Source: Legionella sheltonii
GTDB lineage: Bacteria > Pseudomonadota > Gammaproteobacteria > Legionellales > Legionellaceae
Assembly: GCF_026191355.1 (NCBI RefSeq)
Contig: NZ_JAPHOQ010000008.1
Span: forward strand, 62,001-126,000
Reading direction: 5' to 3'
Length of the DNA stretch: 64,000 nucleotides
A program made the translations under genes and the position numbers. The notes under the pieces are model-generated. The model was not told the origin of the DNA. It saw nothing but the letters and a program-made list of their open reading frames with translations, and made no database searches. Below, piece after piece: positions 43,475 to 52,625 of this stretch. Every line of letters begins with the position of its first letter. The first letter of the stretch is position 1.

Positions 43475-44782
43475 ATGATTTCCCAACAAGAATACCAAAT
43501 AAGAAGAAATAAATTAGCGCAAAAATTGCCCGCAGGCAGTATTGCCATTATCCCGGCGGCTCATGAAGTATTACGTAACGGTGACGCGCATTATCGCTTT
43601 CGTCAGGACAGTAATTTTTATTATCTCACCGGATTTAATGAACCTGATGCTTTATTGGTACTTATTGCGGGAGCAAATACTCAGAGTATTTTATTTAATC
43701 GTATACGTAATCCGGCGGAAGAACAATGGACAGGAAAACGTCTTGGACAAGATGGGGCGCTTTCTGAGTTGGGCATGCACGCTGCTTTTCCTATAGACAG
43801 TGTTGAAGAAGAGCTACCTAAATTATTAAATGGTAAGTCAGCCATTTATTACGCACTGGCTCGAAATCCAGAGATGGAAAAAACGATCATGCAGTCATTA
43901 AAAGCCCTTAAAGGTCAAGTACGACGCGGAGTTAAGGTGCCAGACCAGTTGTGTGATTTGGAGCCTATATTAGGTGAAATGCGCTTATTTAAAAGCGATG
44001 CGGAGCTCGATTTAATGCGTCGAGCAGCCAGCATTTCCGTGAAAGCACATGAACACGCAATGCGTCGTTGCAAGCATTTGGAACATGAATATCAGCTTGA
44101 AGCAGAGCTTGTTTATGAATTCAGTCGTCATGGTTGCCGTAGTGTCGCTTATGATCCTATTGTGGGCAGTGGTGAAAATGCGTGTATTTTGCACTACACA
44201 GAAAACAACAAACCTTTGCATCGAGGCAGCTTGGTCCTTATTGATGCAGGAGGGGAGTTTGAAAATTATGCTGCGGATATCACCAGAACCTTTCCTATCA
44301 ATGGCAAATTCAGCCCTGAACAAAAAAGTATTTATGAATTGGTGCTCAAAGCGCAAAAAGCGGGGATTGCGGCGATTAAGCCGGGTCTGCTGTGGAATGG
44401 GGTACAACAAATCATGGTCCGCATTCTCACTGAAGGATTATGCGCCTTAGGTATTTTACAAGGAGATGTAGAGGAATTGATTGCCCAAGAAGCATATAAA
44501 CCGTTTTACATGCATAATTCTGGACATTGGTTGGGATTGGATGTTCATGATAGCGGTCTTTATAAAATTAATGGTGAATGGCGTGCCTTAGAACCCGGGA
44601 TGGTTTTAACGGTTGAGCCAGGTTTATACATTAGCTCAAACAGTCCGGGAGTGGATAAGCGTTGGTGGGGTATTGGTGTACGTATTGAGGATGATGTGGC
44701 AGTAACGAAAACAGGGCATGAAGTATTAACTGCAGCATTACCTGTGGATGTAGATGAAATTGAGGCATTAATGCGTGATTAA
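43475..44782 (+). CDS. pepP: Xaa-Pro aminopeptidase P
   Basis: The 435-aa protein has the pita-bread metallopeptidase fold. The metal ligands are visible: D in VLIDAGGEFENYAADITRTF (two Asp), H in HNSGHWLGLDVHD, and the two Glu in TVEPGLYI and GVRIEDDVAV. It removes the N-terminal residue before proline, in the cytosol, with two Mn ions. A ribosome-binding site (AAAGGAAG) precedes ATG 43475. Its stop overlaps the ubiH start by 8 bases. Confidence 0.93.
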   Translation: MISQQEYQIRRNKLAQKLPAGSIAIIPAAHEVLRNGDAHYRFRQDSNFYYLTGFNEPDALLVLIAGANTQSILFNRIRNPAEEQWTGKRLGQDGALSELGMHAAFPIDSVEEELPKLLNGKSAIYYALARNPEMEKTIMQSLKALKGQVRRGVKVPDQLCDLEPILGEMRLFKSDAELDLMRRAASISVKAHEHAMRRCKHLEHEYQLEAELVYEFSRHGCRSVAYDPIVGSGENACILHYTENNKPLHRGSLVLIDAGGEFENYAADITRTFPINGKFSPEQKSIYELVLKAQKAGIAAIKPGLLWNGVQQIMVRILTEGLCALGILQGDVEELIAQEAYKPFYMHNSGHWLGLDVHDSGLYKINGEWRALEPGMVLTVEPGLYISSNSPGVDKRWWGIGVRIEDDVAVTKTGHEVLTAALPVDVDEIEALMRD

Positions 44783-45974
44783 TAAAGAGATTGATATACT
44801 GATTATTGGAGGAGGCTTAACAGGTGCCACTTTAATGCTTGCATTGCAAGGGTTAGGGTATAGTACTTTATTAGTAGAAGCTAAGCCTTTTAGTGATAAA
44901 ATAAGTCCTGATTTTGATGCACGCTCCCTAGCACTATCGCCCGCGAGTCGACGTATTTTAAGGATGCTTGGCGTTTGGGATCTTCTTAAAGAGCATGTAA
45001 CTGCTATAGACATGATTCATGTTTCCGATCAACATCACTTTGGAACATCACGCCTGCAAGGCGAGTTGGATTCTCCTTTGGGCTATGTTGCTGAAATGCA
45101 GCACATCAATCAGGCTTTGCATCAACTGCTGCCTCATGAGCAGTTGATTGCTCCAGCGAGTTTACAGGCGTTGGATTATGAAAACCATTCAGCGACCGTT
45201 CTCACTGATTCGGGTGAAATAAAAATTAAGGCACGTCTTATTGTTGCTGCTGATGGTGCGCATTCGGAAGTCCGTCGTTTTTGCTCATTACCTTCCAAAA
45301 CCAAACTCTATAGTCAACACGCAATTGTAGCGAACGTGGGCTTGCAAAAGCCTCATCAACATCGTGCTTACGAACGCTTTACCAGTTATGGTCCTTTGGC
45401 GCTTTTACCGATGCAAGAAAATCGAATGTCTTTGGTTTGGGCTGTGCCTCCCAAGGAAGCAGCACGCTTGTTGTCTTTATCTGAGGTTGATTTTTTACGA
45501 GAGTTACAATGCGCATTTGGTTATCGCTTAGGCCGTTTTGCCAAAGTAGGGAAACGTTTTTCCTTTCCTTTGCAACAAGTTTTAATGCCAATACAAACCA
45601 AATGGCCCGTAGTGTTTGTTGGTAATGCGGCGCACACCTTGCATCCTGTAGCAGGACAAGGATTTAATCTTGGACTTAGAGACGTAGCTATGCTTGCACA
45701 ATGCATCGCTGAGAGGGGACTCAATGCAGAAATGCTCCAGCATTATGTGCAATTAAGATCTCATGACCAAAAGGCCATCACTCATTTAACCGATGGTTTA
45801 ATCCAAGTGTTTACTAGCCGTTTACCTGGATTGGGAATTGTGCGTGGGTTAGGATTGATTGCTCTGGATAATATCCCTGCTTTGAAGAATCTTTTAGCAC
45901 GATATGCACGTGGATTCGGGGGAGTAATTCCTGATTTAGTCTGTGAAATTGCTTTGCCAAAGCTGCAAAAATAG
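44775..45974 (+). CDS. ubiH: 2-octaprenyl-6-methoxyphenol hydroxylase
   Basis: The 399-aa flavoprotein starts with the dinucleotide-binding IIGGGLTGATL and has the VVAADGAHSEVRR (DG motif) and VGNAAHTLHPVAGQGFNLGLRDV (GD-like motif) of the UbiH/UbiF/VisC hydroxylases. It adds a hydroxyl to the ubiquinone ring. It overlaps pepP by 8 bases and is followed by a related hydroxylase gene. UbiH is named from the gene order; exact ring position cannot be read from the sequence. Confidence 0.88.
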   Translation: MINKEIDILIIGGGLTGATLMLALQGLGYSTLLVEAKPFSDKISPDFDARSLALSPASRRILRMLGVWDLLKEHVTAIDMIHVSDQHHFGTSRLQGELDSPLGYVAEMQHINQALHQLLPHEQLIAPASLQALDYENHSATVLTDSGEIKIKARLIVAADGAHSEVRRFCSLPSKTKLYSQHAIVANVGLQKPHQHRAYERFTSYGPLALLPMQENRMSLVWAVPPKEAARLLSLSEVDFLRELQCAFGYRLGRFAKVGKRFSFPLQQVLMPIQTKWPVVFVGNAAHTLHPVAGQGFNLGLRDVAMLAQCIAERGLNAEMLQHYVQLRSHDQKAITHLTDGLIQVFTSRLPGLGIVRGLGLIALDNIPALKNLLARYARGFGGVIPDLVCEIALPKLQK

Positions 45975-45990
45975 TTATGAAGGAAATGAA

Positions 45991-47160
45991 ATGAGTCTGC
46001 AATTTAATGTATTAATCATTGGTGGTGGTATCGTGGGCTTAACTGCGGCCTTAGCTATGGCTCAACGTGGTTTCACGGTAGCAGTCATTGATGCGGGTTC
46101 ATTAAAAGTCGAAAATTCACAATCAGATACCCGAGTCTATGCGATTAATCATGCGTCACAGGCTCTCTTGCAGCAATTAAATGCTTGGCAATACTTGGTG
46201 AGTGCACGTGTTTCTCCTTATCGTCGCATGTATGTTTGGGATGCTGAAAGTAAAGCACATATTGATTTTGATTCACGTCACGTGGGTGCATCGAATCTAG
46301 GGAGCATCATTGAAGAGTCTGTCTTAAAACATGCTTTACTGCAGCAGGTTTCTACCCAATCTTCAATTCATTTATTTCCTGAATGCCGTGTGGAAGAGGT
46401 TTTTTGCGAAGAAGCTGGCGTTCGAGTATGCAGTAAGCAGCAGACTTGGGAAGGACAATTGTTAATGGTGGCTGATGGTGCCAATTCTCCAGTCCGTCAA
46501 CAACTCAAGGTGCCTTTAAACAGCTGGTCCTATGATCAACATGCACTCGTTGCAACCGTTTCTGTAGAGAAAGAGCATCAGCAGACTGCCTATCAAGTGT
46601 TTCGCGCTGATGGTCCTTTGGCATTTTTACCTCTAGCGGATGCACATCAATGCTCCATCGTGTGGTCTACTAAACCCGCACATGTTGAACGATTAATGAA
46701 TCTTTCAGTGTCGGAGTTTAATGCATCCTTAACTGAAGCTTTTGCCAGAAAGCTAGGTCAGGTCGAAGTCATAAGCACACGTCATCAATTTCCTTTACAA
46801 ATGAGACATGTCAAACACTATGTGGGAAATCGTTGGTTACTTCTGGGGGATGCAGCCCATACAATCCATCCTTTGGCGGGATTAGGCCTCAATTTAGGGT
46901 TGGCTGACGTATATTCCTGGATGGATTGTTTGAATGCTGCTCATGGTAAACTTGTATCTAAAAAGGCATTAGGCGCTTATCAACGCGAGCGTAAAAATGC
47001 CGTATGGCAAACGATTTTGTTAATGGAAGGCTTCAAGCGCTTATTCAGTAATTCCTTTATGCCTCTTGTTACCCTGCGTGGTCTGGGTTTAAATGTATGT
47101 AATGGATTGTCCCCTATAAAACGGTTATTTATCCAACACGCACAGGGCACACACCAATAA
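45991..47160 (+). CDS. ubiI: UbiH/UbiF/VisC-family ubiquinone hydroxylase (UbiI-like)
   Basis: The protein starts at ATG 45991 (MSLQFNVLIIGGGIVG), with AAGGA 10 bases upstream; the frame runs back to 45943 but would overlap ubiH. It has the FAD motif GGGIVGLTAAL, the DG motif VADGANSPVRQ, and LGDAAHTIHPLAGLGLNLGLADV. In E. coli UbiI hydroxylates ring position C5. It is the last gene of the ygfB-pepP-ubiH-ubiI run. Confidence 0.82.
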   Translation: MSLQFNVLIIGGGIVGLTAALAMAQRGFTVAVIDAGSLKVENSQSDTRVYAINHASQALLQQLNAWQYLVSARVSPYRRMYVWDAESKAHIDFDSRHVGASNLGSIIEESVLKHALLQQVSTQSSIHLFPECRVEEVFCEEAGVRVCSKQQTWEGQLLMVADGANSPVRQQLKVPLNSWSYDQHALVATVSVEKEHQQTAYQVFRADGPLAFLPLADAHQCSIVWSTKPAHVERLMNLSVSEFNASLTEAFARKLGQVEVISTRHQFPLQMRHVKHYVGNRWLLLGDAAHTIHPLAGLGLNLGLADVYSWMDCLNAAHGKLVSKKALGAYQRERKNAVWQTILLMEGFKRLFSNSFMPLVTLRGLGLNVCNGLSPIKRLFIQHAQGTHQ

Positions 47161-47448
47161 AAGTCCACAAATTGTTATTAACGCACTTTACATGCAGGTA
47201 GGCGTGCCCCCAAAAACATGGGCTTAGGTCGTGCCTTTCGCTCGCATGTGGATGTTCAAATGCATTCTTCACGATAATTGTACCGATATGACTTGGGCTT
47301 TTCGGGTGACGCTCATGGGCATACATCAAGGAGAACACCTCCGATTGAGGCAGGTGAGAATAAAGATTAATTTTTCATCCAGGAAATAGCTGGACAGGTT
47401 ATTTTTTTTCACTAAAATTCGTGGCAAATAAAATGACGTAGAATCAAT

Positions 47449-49146
47449 ATGCCCCCAAAAAATGTTAAATTTTTGAATAAAGGAGTTCAGCTGCAAGCTC
47501 AAGAAGAAATGTTAGCTGAACAATTGTTATTTTTTCCTGAGAGCGGAGAGTCTCAATTAAGACTATGTAATTACGTGAAGGATAAATGCGACCAACCCGA
47601 CTTTGATTATTTATCCACCGATTATGATCAAGGGGTAATTATAGCGGCTATTCCCAGTCTTGGTTCCAAACAACTGGGAGTCTATGCAGCTAAATCGTTT
47701 GTCAAAGGAGAAATCGTCGGAGAAATCAAAGGCATAGATTTATTCGGTATAAGGCCTAGCGCTAAAATAGATCGAGAAGTCAAAGACTATCAAGGTGATT
47801 CTACTTATGTGTGGAAATTAAATTTAGATGATAATGATGAATATGCCGTAGTCATTGATATGTTGAAAGCAGGCTCTAATACACGTTGGGTTAATCACGC
47901 GGGAAAGCCTAATTTAGAAGTACAGGTCATTTGTCGTCGATGGAAAGACGAGTTTGGTACAACTCAATTTGATTATCATGCCTATTATGTCGCGGCCAAA
48001 AAAATTGCTTTTGCTGATGAGCTGACTATTTCTTATGGAGATGAATACTTTACAAAAGATCGTCCGCAAATCTGGCGCCAGCCACAAACTTTGATTGAAG
48101 TTCTGCAGGATTTGGCTAAAACACAAGAGCAAGAAGTTAATCCTGAAGAAATACATACACCCGATGCAATAAGAGACTTTTTTCATTTATTAACGCAGAA
48201 AGCGGATCTGCGCAAAAGAGAACATAAAAAGCAGATGTATTTAGACAGCAATTTAGATCCTAAAATTTATGATTTGGATAAAGTAGAAGAGGTGGCGCGT
48301 TTTCAAACAAATCAAAAAATGGAGCTAAAAAGAAACTCACCTTACCATTTATTTATAGCTCCTACGGTAAGAGGGAATGGGGAAATCCGTTACTCTCTAT
48401 TTAGTGGCCAGACAATCCCTGCAAAAAAACGACTCTGCCAACTGGTTGGCCAGAGAATGGATGATGTGCCAGAAGAAGGGATGAAATCATGGGCGAAACA
48501 ACGTAATCTAGACATAAATTACCTAGTGCAATCAGGCCGGGGAGGATATCTCTATACTAAAAATCAAGCGTCGGAGGCCTATTGCATAGAAGGGGCACAA
48601 CACCGAAGTGGGATGAATGTACGTTTTGATTTTGCATCGGATTCTTATGTAACGACAGGCCAAATTCAACCAGGCGAAGAAATTCTTGCCTATTACAGTG
48701 ATTATGATTATGGTGCCTTACCGACCTATTTACCGCAAATTGTCGCTGATTTTAATGAGTCCCAATATTATTACAAGGCGACCTGGAGTGAAAACGAACT
48801 GACTATGGAGTATGTGATCCCCAAAACTCCAGGTTATAATTTACAAGAAACTGCGGAGCCCATTTGCAATCCATTTAAGGAAGAGCAAACGAATGAGTGG
48901 ATTGCGCAATCTGATTTTGAGTTTGAGGATAATGAGCGAATTCTAACTCCTGGCTATGATTACAATGCGTTTGAGCAAGAATTTTCTCCACTTGTGGTCG
49001 AAGATTGTGCTGAGAATGACAGCAGCCATAAAGCGAACTTAACTTCTTGGAGTCCCACCTTCCAATTTGGGGAACATAATTCGAGCAAAAAAAGGAAGAT
49101 TGCTGAAATCAGCGAAGATGAAGAAAGTAAGACAATGGTTATTTAA
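47449..49146 (+). CDS. double-SET-domain protein with KKRK tail, nuclear effector candidate
   Basis: The 565-aa protein has a first SET domain at about residues 75-205: LGVYAAKSFVKGE, the pseudoknot motif N149-H-A-G-K-P-N155 and ELTISYGDEY (191-200), which are the hallmarks of lysine methyltransferases. A second SET-like copy at about 345-430 has IPAKKRLCQLVG and EEILAYYSDYDYG but lacks NHxxxPN, so it is degenerate. The C-terminus has KKRK (547-550) within an acidic context, like a nuclear localisation signal. Legionella has other SET effectors that methylate host proteins, such as RomA/LegAS4; this one is not that gene. Function is inferred. Confidence 0.72.
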   Translation: MPPKNVKFLNKGVQLQAQEEMLAEQLLFFPESGESQLRLCNYVKDKCDQPDFDYLSTDYDQGVIIAAIPSLGSKQLGVYAAKSFVKGEIVGEIKGIDLFGIRPSAKIDREVKDYQGDSTYVWKLNLDDNDEYAVVIDMLKAGSNTRWVNHAGKPNLEVQVICRRWKDEFGTTQFDYHAYYVAAKKIAFADELTISYGDEYFTKDRPQIWRQPQTLIEVLQDLAKTQEQEVNPEEIHTPDAIRDFFHLLTQKADLRKREHKKQMYLDSNLDPKIYDLDKVEEVARFQTNQKMELKRNSPYHLFIAPTVRGNGEIRYSLFSGQTIPAKKRLCQLVGQRMDDVPEEGMKSWAKQRNLDINYLVQSGRGGYLYTKNQASEAYCIEGAQHRSGMNVRFDFASDSYVTTGQIQPGEEILAYYSDYDYGALPTYLPQIVADFNESQYYYKATWSENELTMEYVIPKTPGYNLQETAEPICNPFKEEQTNEWIAQSDFEFEDNERILTPGYDYNAFEQEFSPLVVEDCAENDSSHKANLTSWSPTFQFGEHNSSKKRKIAEISEDEESKTMVI

Positions 49147-49338
49147 GACTATTTTCTTCAACCCGAACACAGGGATCTCTTGAATGTGGCATTTACCCTC
49201 TATAGAAAATGTGCCATAAATTAGGAGATCCTTCGTCGTAAACTCCTCAGAATTTGATAAAGTTCTTCAGGATTTTTTTGATCGACCTCATACCCAATGT
49301 AGTGAGGGAACTCATGCTGTAGCATCATGTTTTTCGAA

Positions 49339-49361
49339 GAGAGATACCCTCATTATCTCTC
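49339..49361. terminator. hairpin between convergent genes
   Basis: GAGAGATA, a seven-base loop and TATCTCTC lie between the SET gene (plus) and the ATP-grasp gene (minus). There is no T-run on either side, so its action as a terminator is uncertain. Confidence 0.3.
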
Positions 49362-49389
49362 GAGAGGCGGAACATATTACCAACACGTG

Positions 49390-50343
49390 CTACTTTAAGC
49401 GGGCAAAGTGTTCACGACTAAAGGCTACTTTTTCGGCTACTGATTCGTTAGGGTGTTCCTGGTGGTGCGCTTCGATTGCTCGATAACGTTTCAAACCACC
49501 CTCCCTATTCGCAATTTGGATATTTAAGCCAGGCCGAGCATTGAGTTCGAGCATTAAAGGTCCTTGGTCTTTATCAAGAACTATATCTACCCCAAGATAA
49601 CCTAGGCCAGTGAGGTCATAGCAACTGGAAGCAATCTCCAGTATTTTGTTCCAATAAGGTACTTCTATATCCACAATAGGATTGAGTGTATCTGGATGAT
49701 AATCAATGATGTCATTATGAAATACCCCACCAAGGGTTTTTCCCGTAGCGAGATCTACTCCAACACCAATTGCGCCTTGATGGAGATTGGCTTTCCCACC
49801 AGACAAACGTGTTGGCAACCTCACCATGGCCATAGCAGGATAACCCAGTAAGCTGATAATTCGAATATCAGGAATGCCTTCGTAGCTTACTTCAGCAAAT
49901 ACAGGATCAACTACTACTCGTTTCTCTATAATTGCATAATCTGAGGAGCCGCCAAGACTGTACGCCCCTGAGAGCAGGCATGATAGATGATAGCTCAGCT
50001 CCTGAGTAGTGGTTAACTTTCCATTAATTTGTCGATAACGTCCATAGACTTTATCTTTAAACACTAAAATACCATCACCACCTGAGCCCCGCGCGGGTTT
50101 AACCACAAAATCGTTGTAAGGCTCTAAGCGTTCTTCTATGGTTTTAATTTGTTGTTCTGTTTCAATAATATCGTATAAAGGGGGAACAGCGATTCCTGCC
50201 TTTAGAGCCAATTTTTTTGTTTTTAATTTATCATCAACAAGAGGGAATAATTTTCTTGGATTGTAGCGTAATACAAAATCAGTATTACGCTGGTTGATAC
50301 TTAATATCCCATGATTTTTTAAGCGACGAAACAGCGTAATCAT
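49390..50343 (-). CDS. RimK-related alpha-L-glutamate ligase-like ATP-grasp protein
   Basis: The 317-aa protein has the ATP-grasp layout: FVVKPARGSGGDGILVF (ATP-binding loop), IIEKRVVVDP and the metal-binding EVNARPG-like LMLELNARPGLNIQIANR. It is the ligase of the conserved trio with an inactive-transglutaminase membrane protein and an aspartic-like zinc protease, reported in amidoligase surveys as an unexplained peptide-tagging or peptide-modifying system. Its start overlaps the end of the membrane-protein gene by 4 bases. The substrate is not known. Confidence 0.85.
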   Translation of the reverse strand: MITLFRRLKNHGILSINQRNTDFVLRYNPRKLFPLVDDKLKTKKLALKAGIAVPPLYDIIETEQQIKTIEERLEPYNDFVVKPARGSGGDGILVFKDKVYGRYRQINGKLTTTQELSYHLSCLLSGAYSLGGSSDYAIIEKRVVVDPVFAEVSYEGIPDIRIISLLGYPAMAMVRLPTRLSGGKANLHQGAIGVGVDLATGKTLGGVFHNDIIDYHPDTLNPIVDIEVPYWNKILEIASSCYDLTGLGYLGVDIVLDKDQGPLMLELNARPGLNIQIANREGGLKRYRAIEAHHQEHPNESVAEKVAFSREHFARLK

Positions 50344-51866
50344 TCTACATGTCTCGCAAGTGATTTAAAGCGCTTTAACTCAAATAATCGGTATCCTCGA
50401 TATTGTCCGAACCACAATATTAAAGCCAGCAGAACTAAAAGAAGCTCGGGGAACGCAAAGACAAGGTATTGTAGTGGTTCATAGCTCATTGCCCAATAAG
50501 AAATTACGGCCGCGACTAGACTGCCTATCCCCGATTTTATTGCTTCGGAGGCACCTCGCTCATCCCAGGTAATGCACATACGTTCTATGGTCATGGTTAA
50601 AATGACCATAGGGAATAAGGCAACTGATAGTCCTATATCTAACCCAAGATTTTGACTGATGACGCTTATAAAGATCATCAGCAAAATGACAACAGTCAGA
50701 ATTGCCGCGAGCCTTGGTACCAAAAGCAACCTTAATTGATCCAGATAAAAGCGTGCTAGGAGGCCAAAAGATACAATAATGACAAAGAGGGAAATCCCCC
50801 AGATTACATGAGTTTCTCTAAAGGCTAAAGCAATCAAAACGGGCATAAAAGTACCGAATGTTTTAATCCCGATAAAGTTCCGCAGAATCAAGATAATAAA
50901 AGCACCTATGGGTACTGTTAATAAAATTTTATAAGTTGCCTGTACGTTGACGGGTAGTTGCAATAACGAGAAGCGCAATAATTGTGAGTCTGATTGTAAG
51001 CCTCTCGTTTTGGCAATACTTAAAGCATTTATGGGGGTAGGAGACACCGTTAAACTAAATTGAGCTTTTTTACCACCAGTTACATTAAATACAGGTTCAT
51101 TACCATATTGCCAGACAAGAAAATCTTTGGGCAATCCGGCGCTGCCTGTTTTAGGATTGATATACACCCAATTTTTGCCATTAAAGACGGCCAAAAATGA
51201 ACTGAGCTCCGCCTTGCTCTTTTGCGATAAATAAATTCCTTTTACTGGAATCGCTGCAATTTTAGACTGGTTCAAAATAAGGATTGCTGCATTAATCAGA
51301 CGTTCATCACTAAAATCATTTCCGGTCAATAACTTAGCATTCCCATCCTTTTTATTCAGTTCTTTAATTGTACTTTGGGCAAAAGTTTTAATGTCTGCCG
51401 AGGATTGTCTTACTTGGTTAGTAATCGTTTCTACTGCAGATTTTTGGCTTTCTTCAAGCGGCTGTGTTTTGACTGCCGGTGGGGTTCCTAATGAAGATTC
51501 ATTTCCCTCAGTTTGCCGGAAAATTGCTCTGTAATATAAGGATTGTGGGCCATGTGCGCGTCTGATGGACCATACTGTTTCCCGATTATCACCATTTAAA
51601 TTGGTTGTTACCCCATAACTCCTTGACACAAAATACTCATCTAAAATCGCAAAATGTGTCGGTAAATAGGGTATATTAAAACTCGCCTTAATTGGTGTAT
51701 TCGGATCTGCAACAAAACGCAAATTCGACTCAACCGTCCAACTATTTATTGTTTCAGTGTCAGTCAGTGGCACATCAAGTATAAAGTGTCGGTATAAAAA
51801 AATCCCTGTCCCTAGGATAAATAAAGTCAAAATAAGTCCATAAACATGACGCGCGTTATTTTTCAT
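50340..51866 (-). CDS. inactive transglutaminase fused to seven transmembrane helices
   Basis: The 508-aa protein has one N-terminal membrane helix (residues 9-27), a periplasmic domain (about 30-300) like a transglutaminase with lost catalytic residues, and a C-terminal half with about seven helices (GAFIILILRNFIGIKTFGTFMPVLIALAF onward). These two parts define the 7TM_transglut family. It overlaps the upstream zinc-protease gene by 1 base and the downstream ligase by 4, so the three are one translationally coupled operon. Confidence 0.85.
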   Translation of the reverse strand: MKNNARHVYGLILTLFILGTGIFLYRHFILDVPLTDTETINSWTVESNLRFVADPNTPIKASFNIPYLPTHFAILDEYFVSRSYGVTTNLNGDNRETVWSIRRAHGPQSLYYRAIFRQTEGNESSLGTPPAVKTQPLEESQKSAVETITNQVRQSSADIKTFAQSTIKELNKKDGNAKLLTGNDFSDERLINAAILILNQSKIAAIPVKGIYLSQKSKAELSSFLAVFNGKNWVYINPKTGSAGLPKDFLVWQYGNEPVFNVTGGKKAQFSLTVSPTPINALSIAKTRGLQSDSQLLRFSLLQLPVNVQATYKILLTVPIGAFIILILRNFIGIKTFGTFMPVLIALAFRETHVIWGISLFVIIVSFGLLARFYLDQLRLLLVPRLAAILTVVILLMIFISVISQNLGLDIGLSVALFPMVILTMTIERMCITWDERGASEAIKSGIGSLVAAVISYWAMSYEPLQYLVFAFPELLLVLLALILWFGQYRGYRLFELKRFKSLARHVE

Positions 51867-52384
51867 TATTTCTTAAGACTCTGATTTCTTAACGTAAATG
51901 TCAGTGCAGGATTTACCGCACCATTGAAAGCAATAATTGCATCTCTTCCTAAAAGCAAAGGGTAGAGGAAGCGTTTGCGATTCGTTAAATTCACTTTAAT
52001 CGTTCTAACTTTATCTCCGAGTTGTATGGCAAGCAGTACAACAGGACGTTTGATGGGGGCGTGTGCTAGTATTTGTGAACCATGCTCTCCATCACGAACT
52101 TTTATTTTGACGCGGCCTTTATATTCTGCCTCAAATTGAAAATCTCCGGTTTTCGTTGGAACCGTAAAACGCAAATAAGGGACGCCATTTTTAGTAATTT
52201 CGGTGATATTGGTCGCATTTAATGAGGCTGACTTAGCTCCGGTATCCAGTTTTGCTGAAAGTGTTAAATTTTTATCTGGAAACGTAACTTTCTCAACATA
52301 CCCGTAAATTTGTGTTTCATTTGATGCCATAACAGGTCCAGTCATTAGTGCTGCAAAAATAAAGAGAGCAAGTATTGATCTCAT
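51866..52384 (-). CDS. putative ATP-dependent zinc protease (RimB/PF05618 family), secreted
   Basis: The 172-aa protein has a signal peptide (RSILALFIFAALMTGPVMA) and the aspartic-protease-like fold of the PF05618 family: KLDTGAKSASLNA (catalytic Asp-Thr-Gly), then FEAEYKGRVKIKVRDG and LLGRDAI. The family is annotated as ATP-dependent zinc protease but looks like a retropepsin-type protease. It is the first gene of the three-gene unit. Partner analysis suggests it cleaves or processes a periplasmic substrate for the ligase system. Confidence 0.8.
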   Translation of the reverse strand: MRSILALFIFAALMTGPVMASNETQIYGYVEKVTFPDKNLTLSAKLDTGAKSASLNATNITEITKNGVPYLRFTVPTKTGDFQFEAEYKGRVKIKVRDGEHGSQILAHAPIKRPVVLLAIQLGDKVRTIKVNLTNRKRFLYPLLLGRDAIIAFNGAVNPALTFTLRNQSLKK

Positions 52385-52625
52385 TTAATCCTCTTTCCTG
52401 AGTTGTTTTAATATTAGTGCAATATCGTAGCAGGTTTTGCCTCTTAAGTCACAACCCGTAGTTGGGTTTAAAGAAATATTTTTTGTACGAACTGAGTATG
52501 ATATCCTAATAAACCGCCAACTGAATTGTGTGTTTTTAATTCAGGATGAAACGATTATTGACATCAAGCGCAATTATCCATATAATTCGCGCCATCCTAA
52601 CTTACGGTCATTTTTGTGTGTAAGA

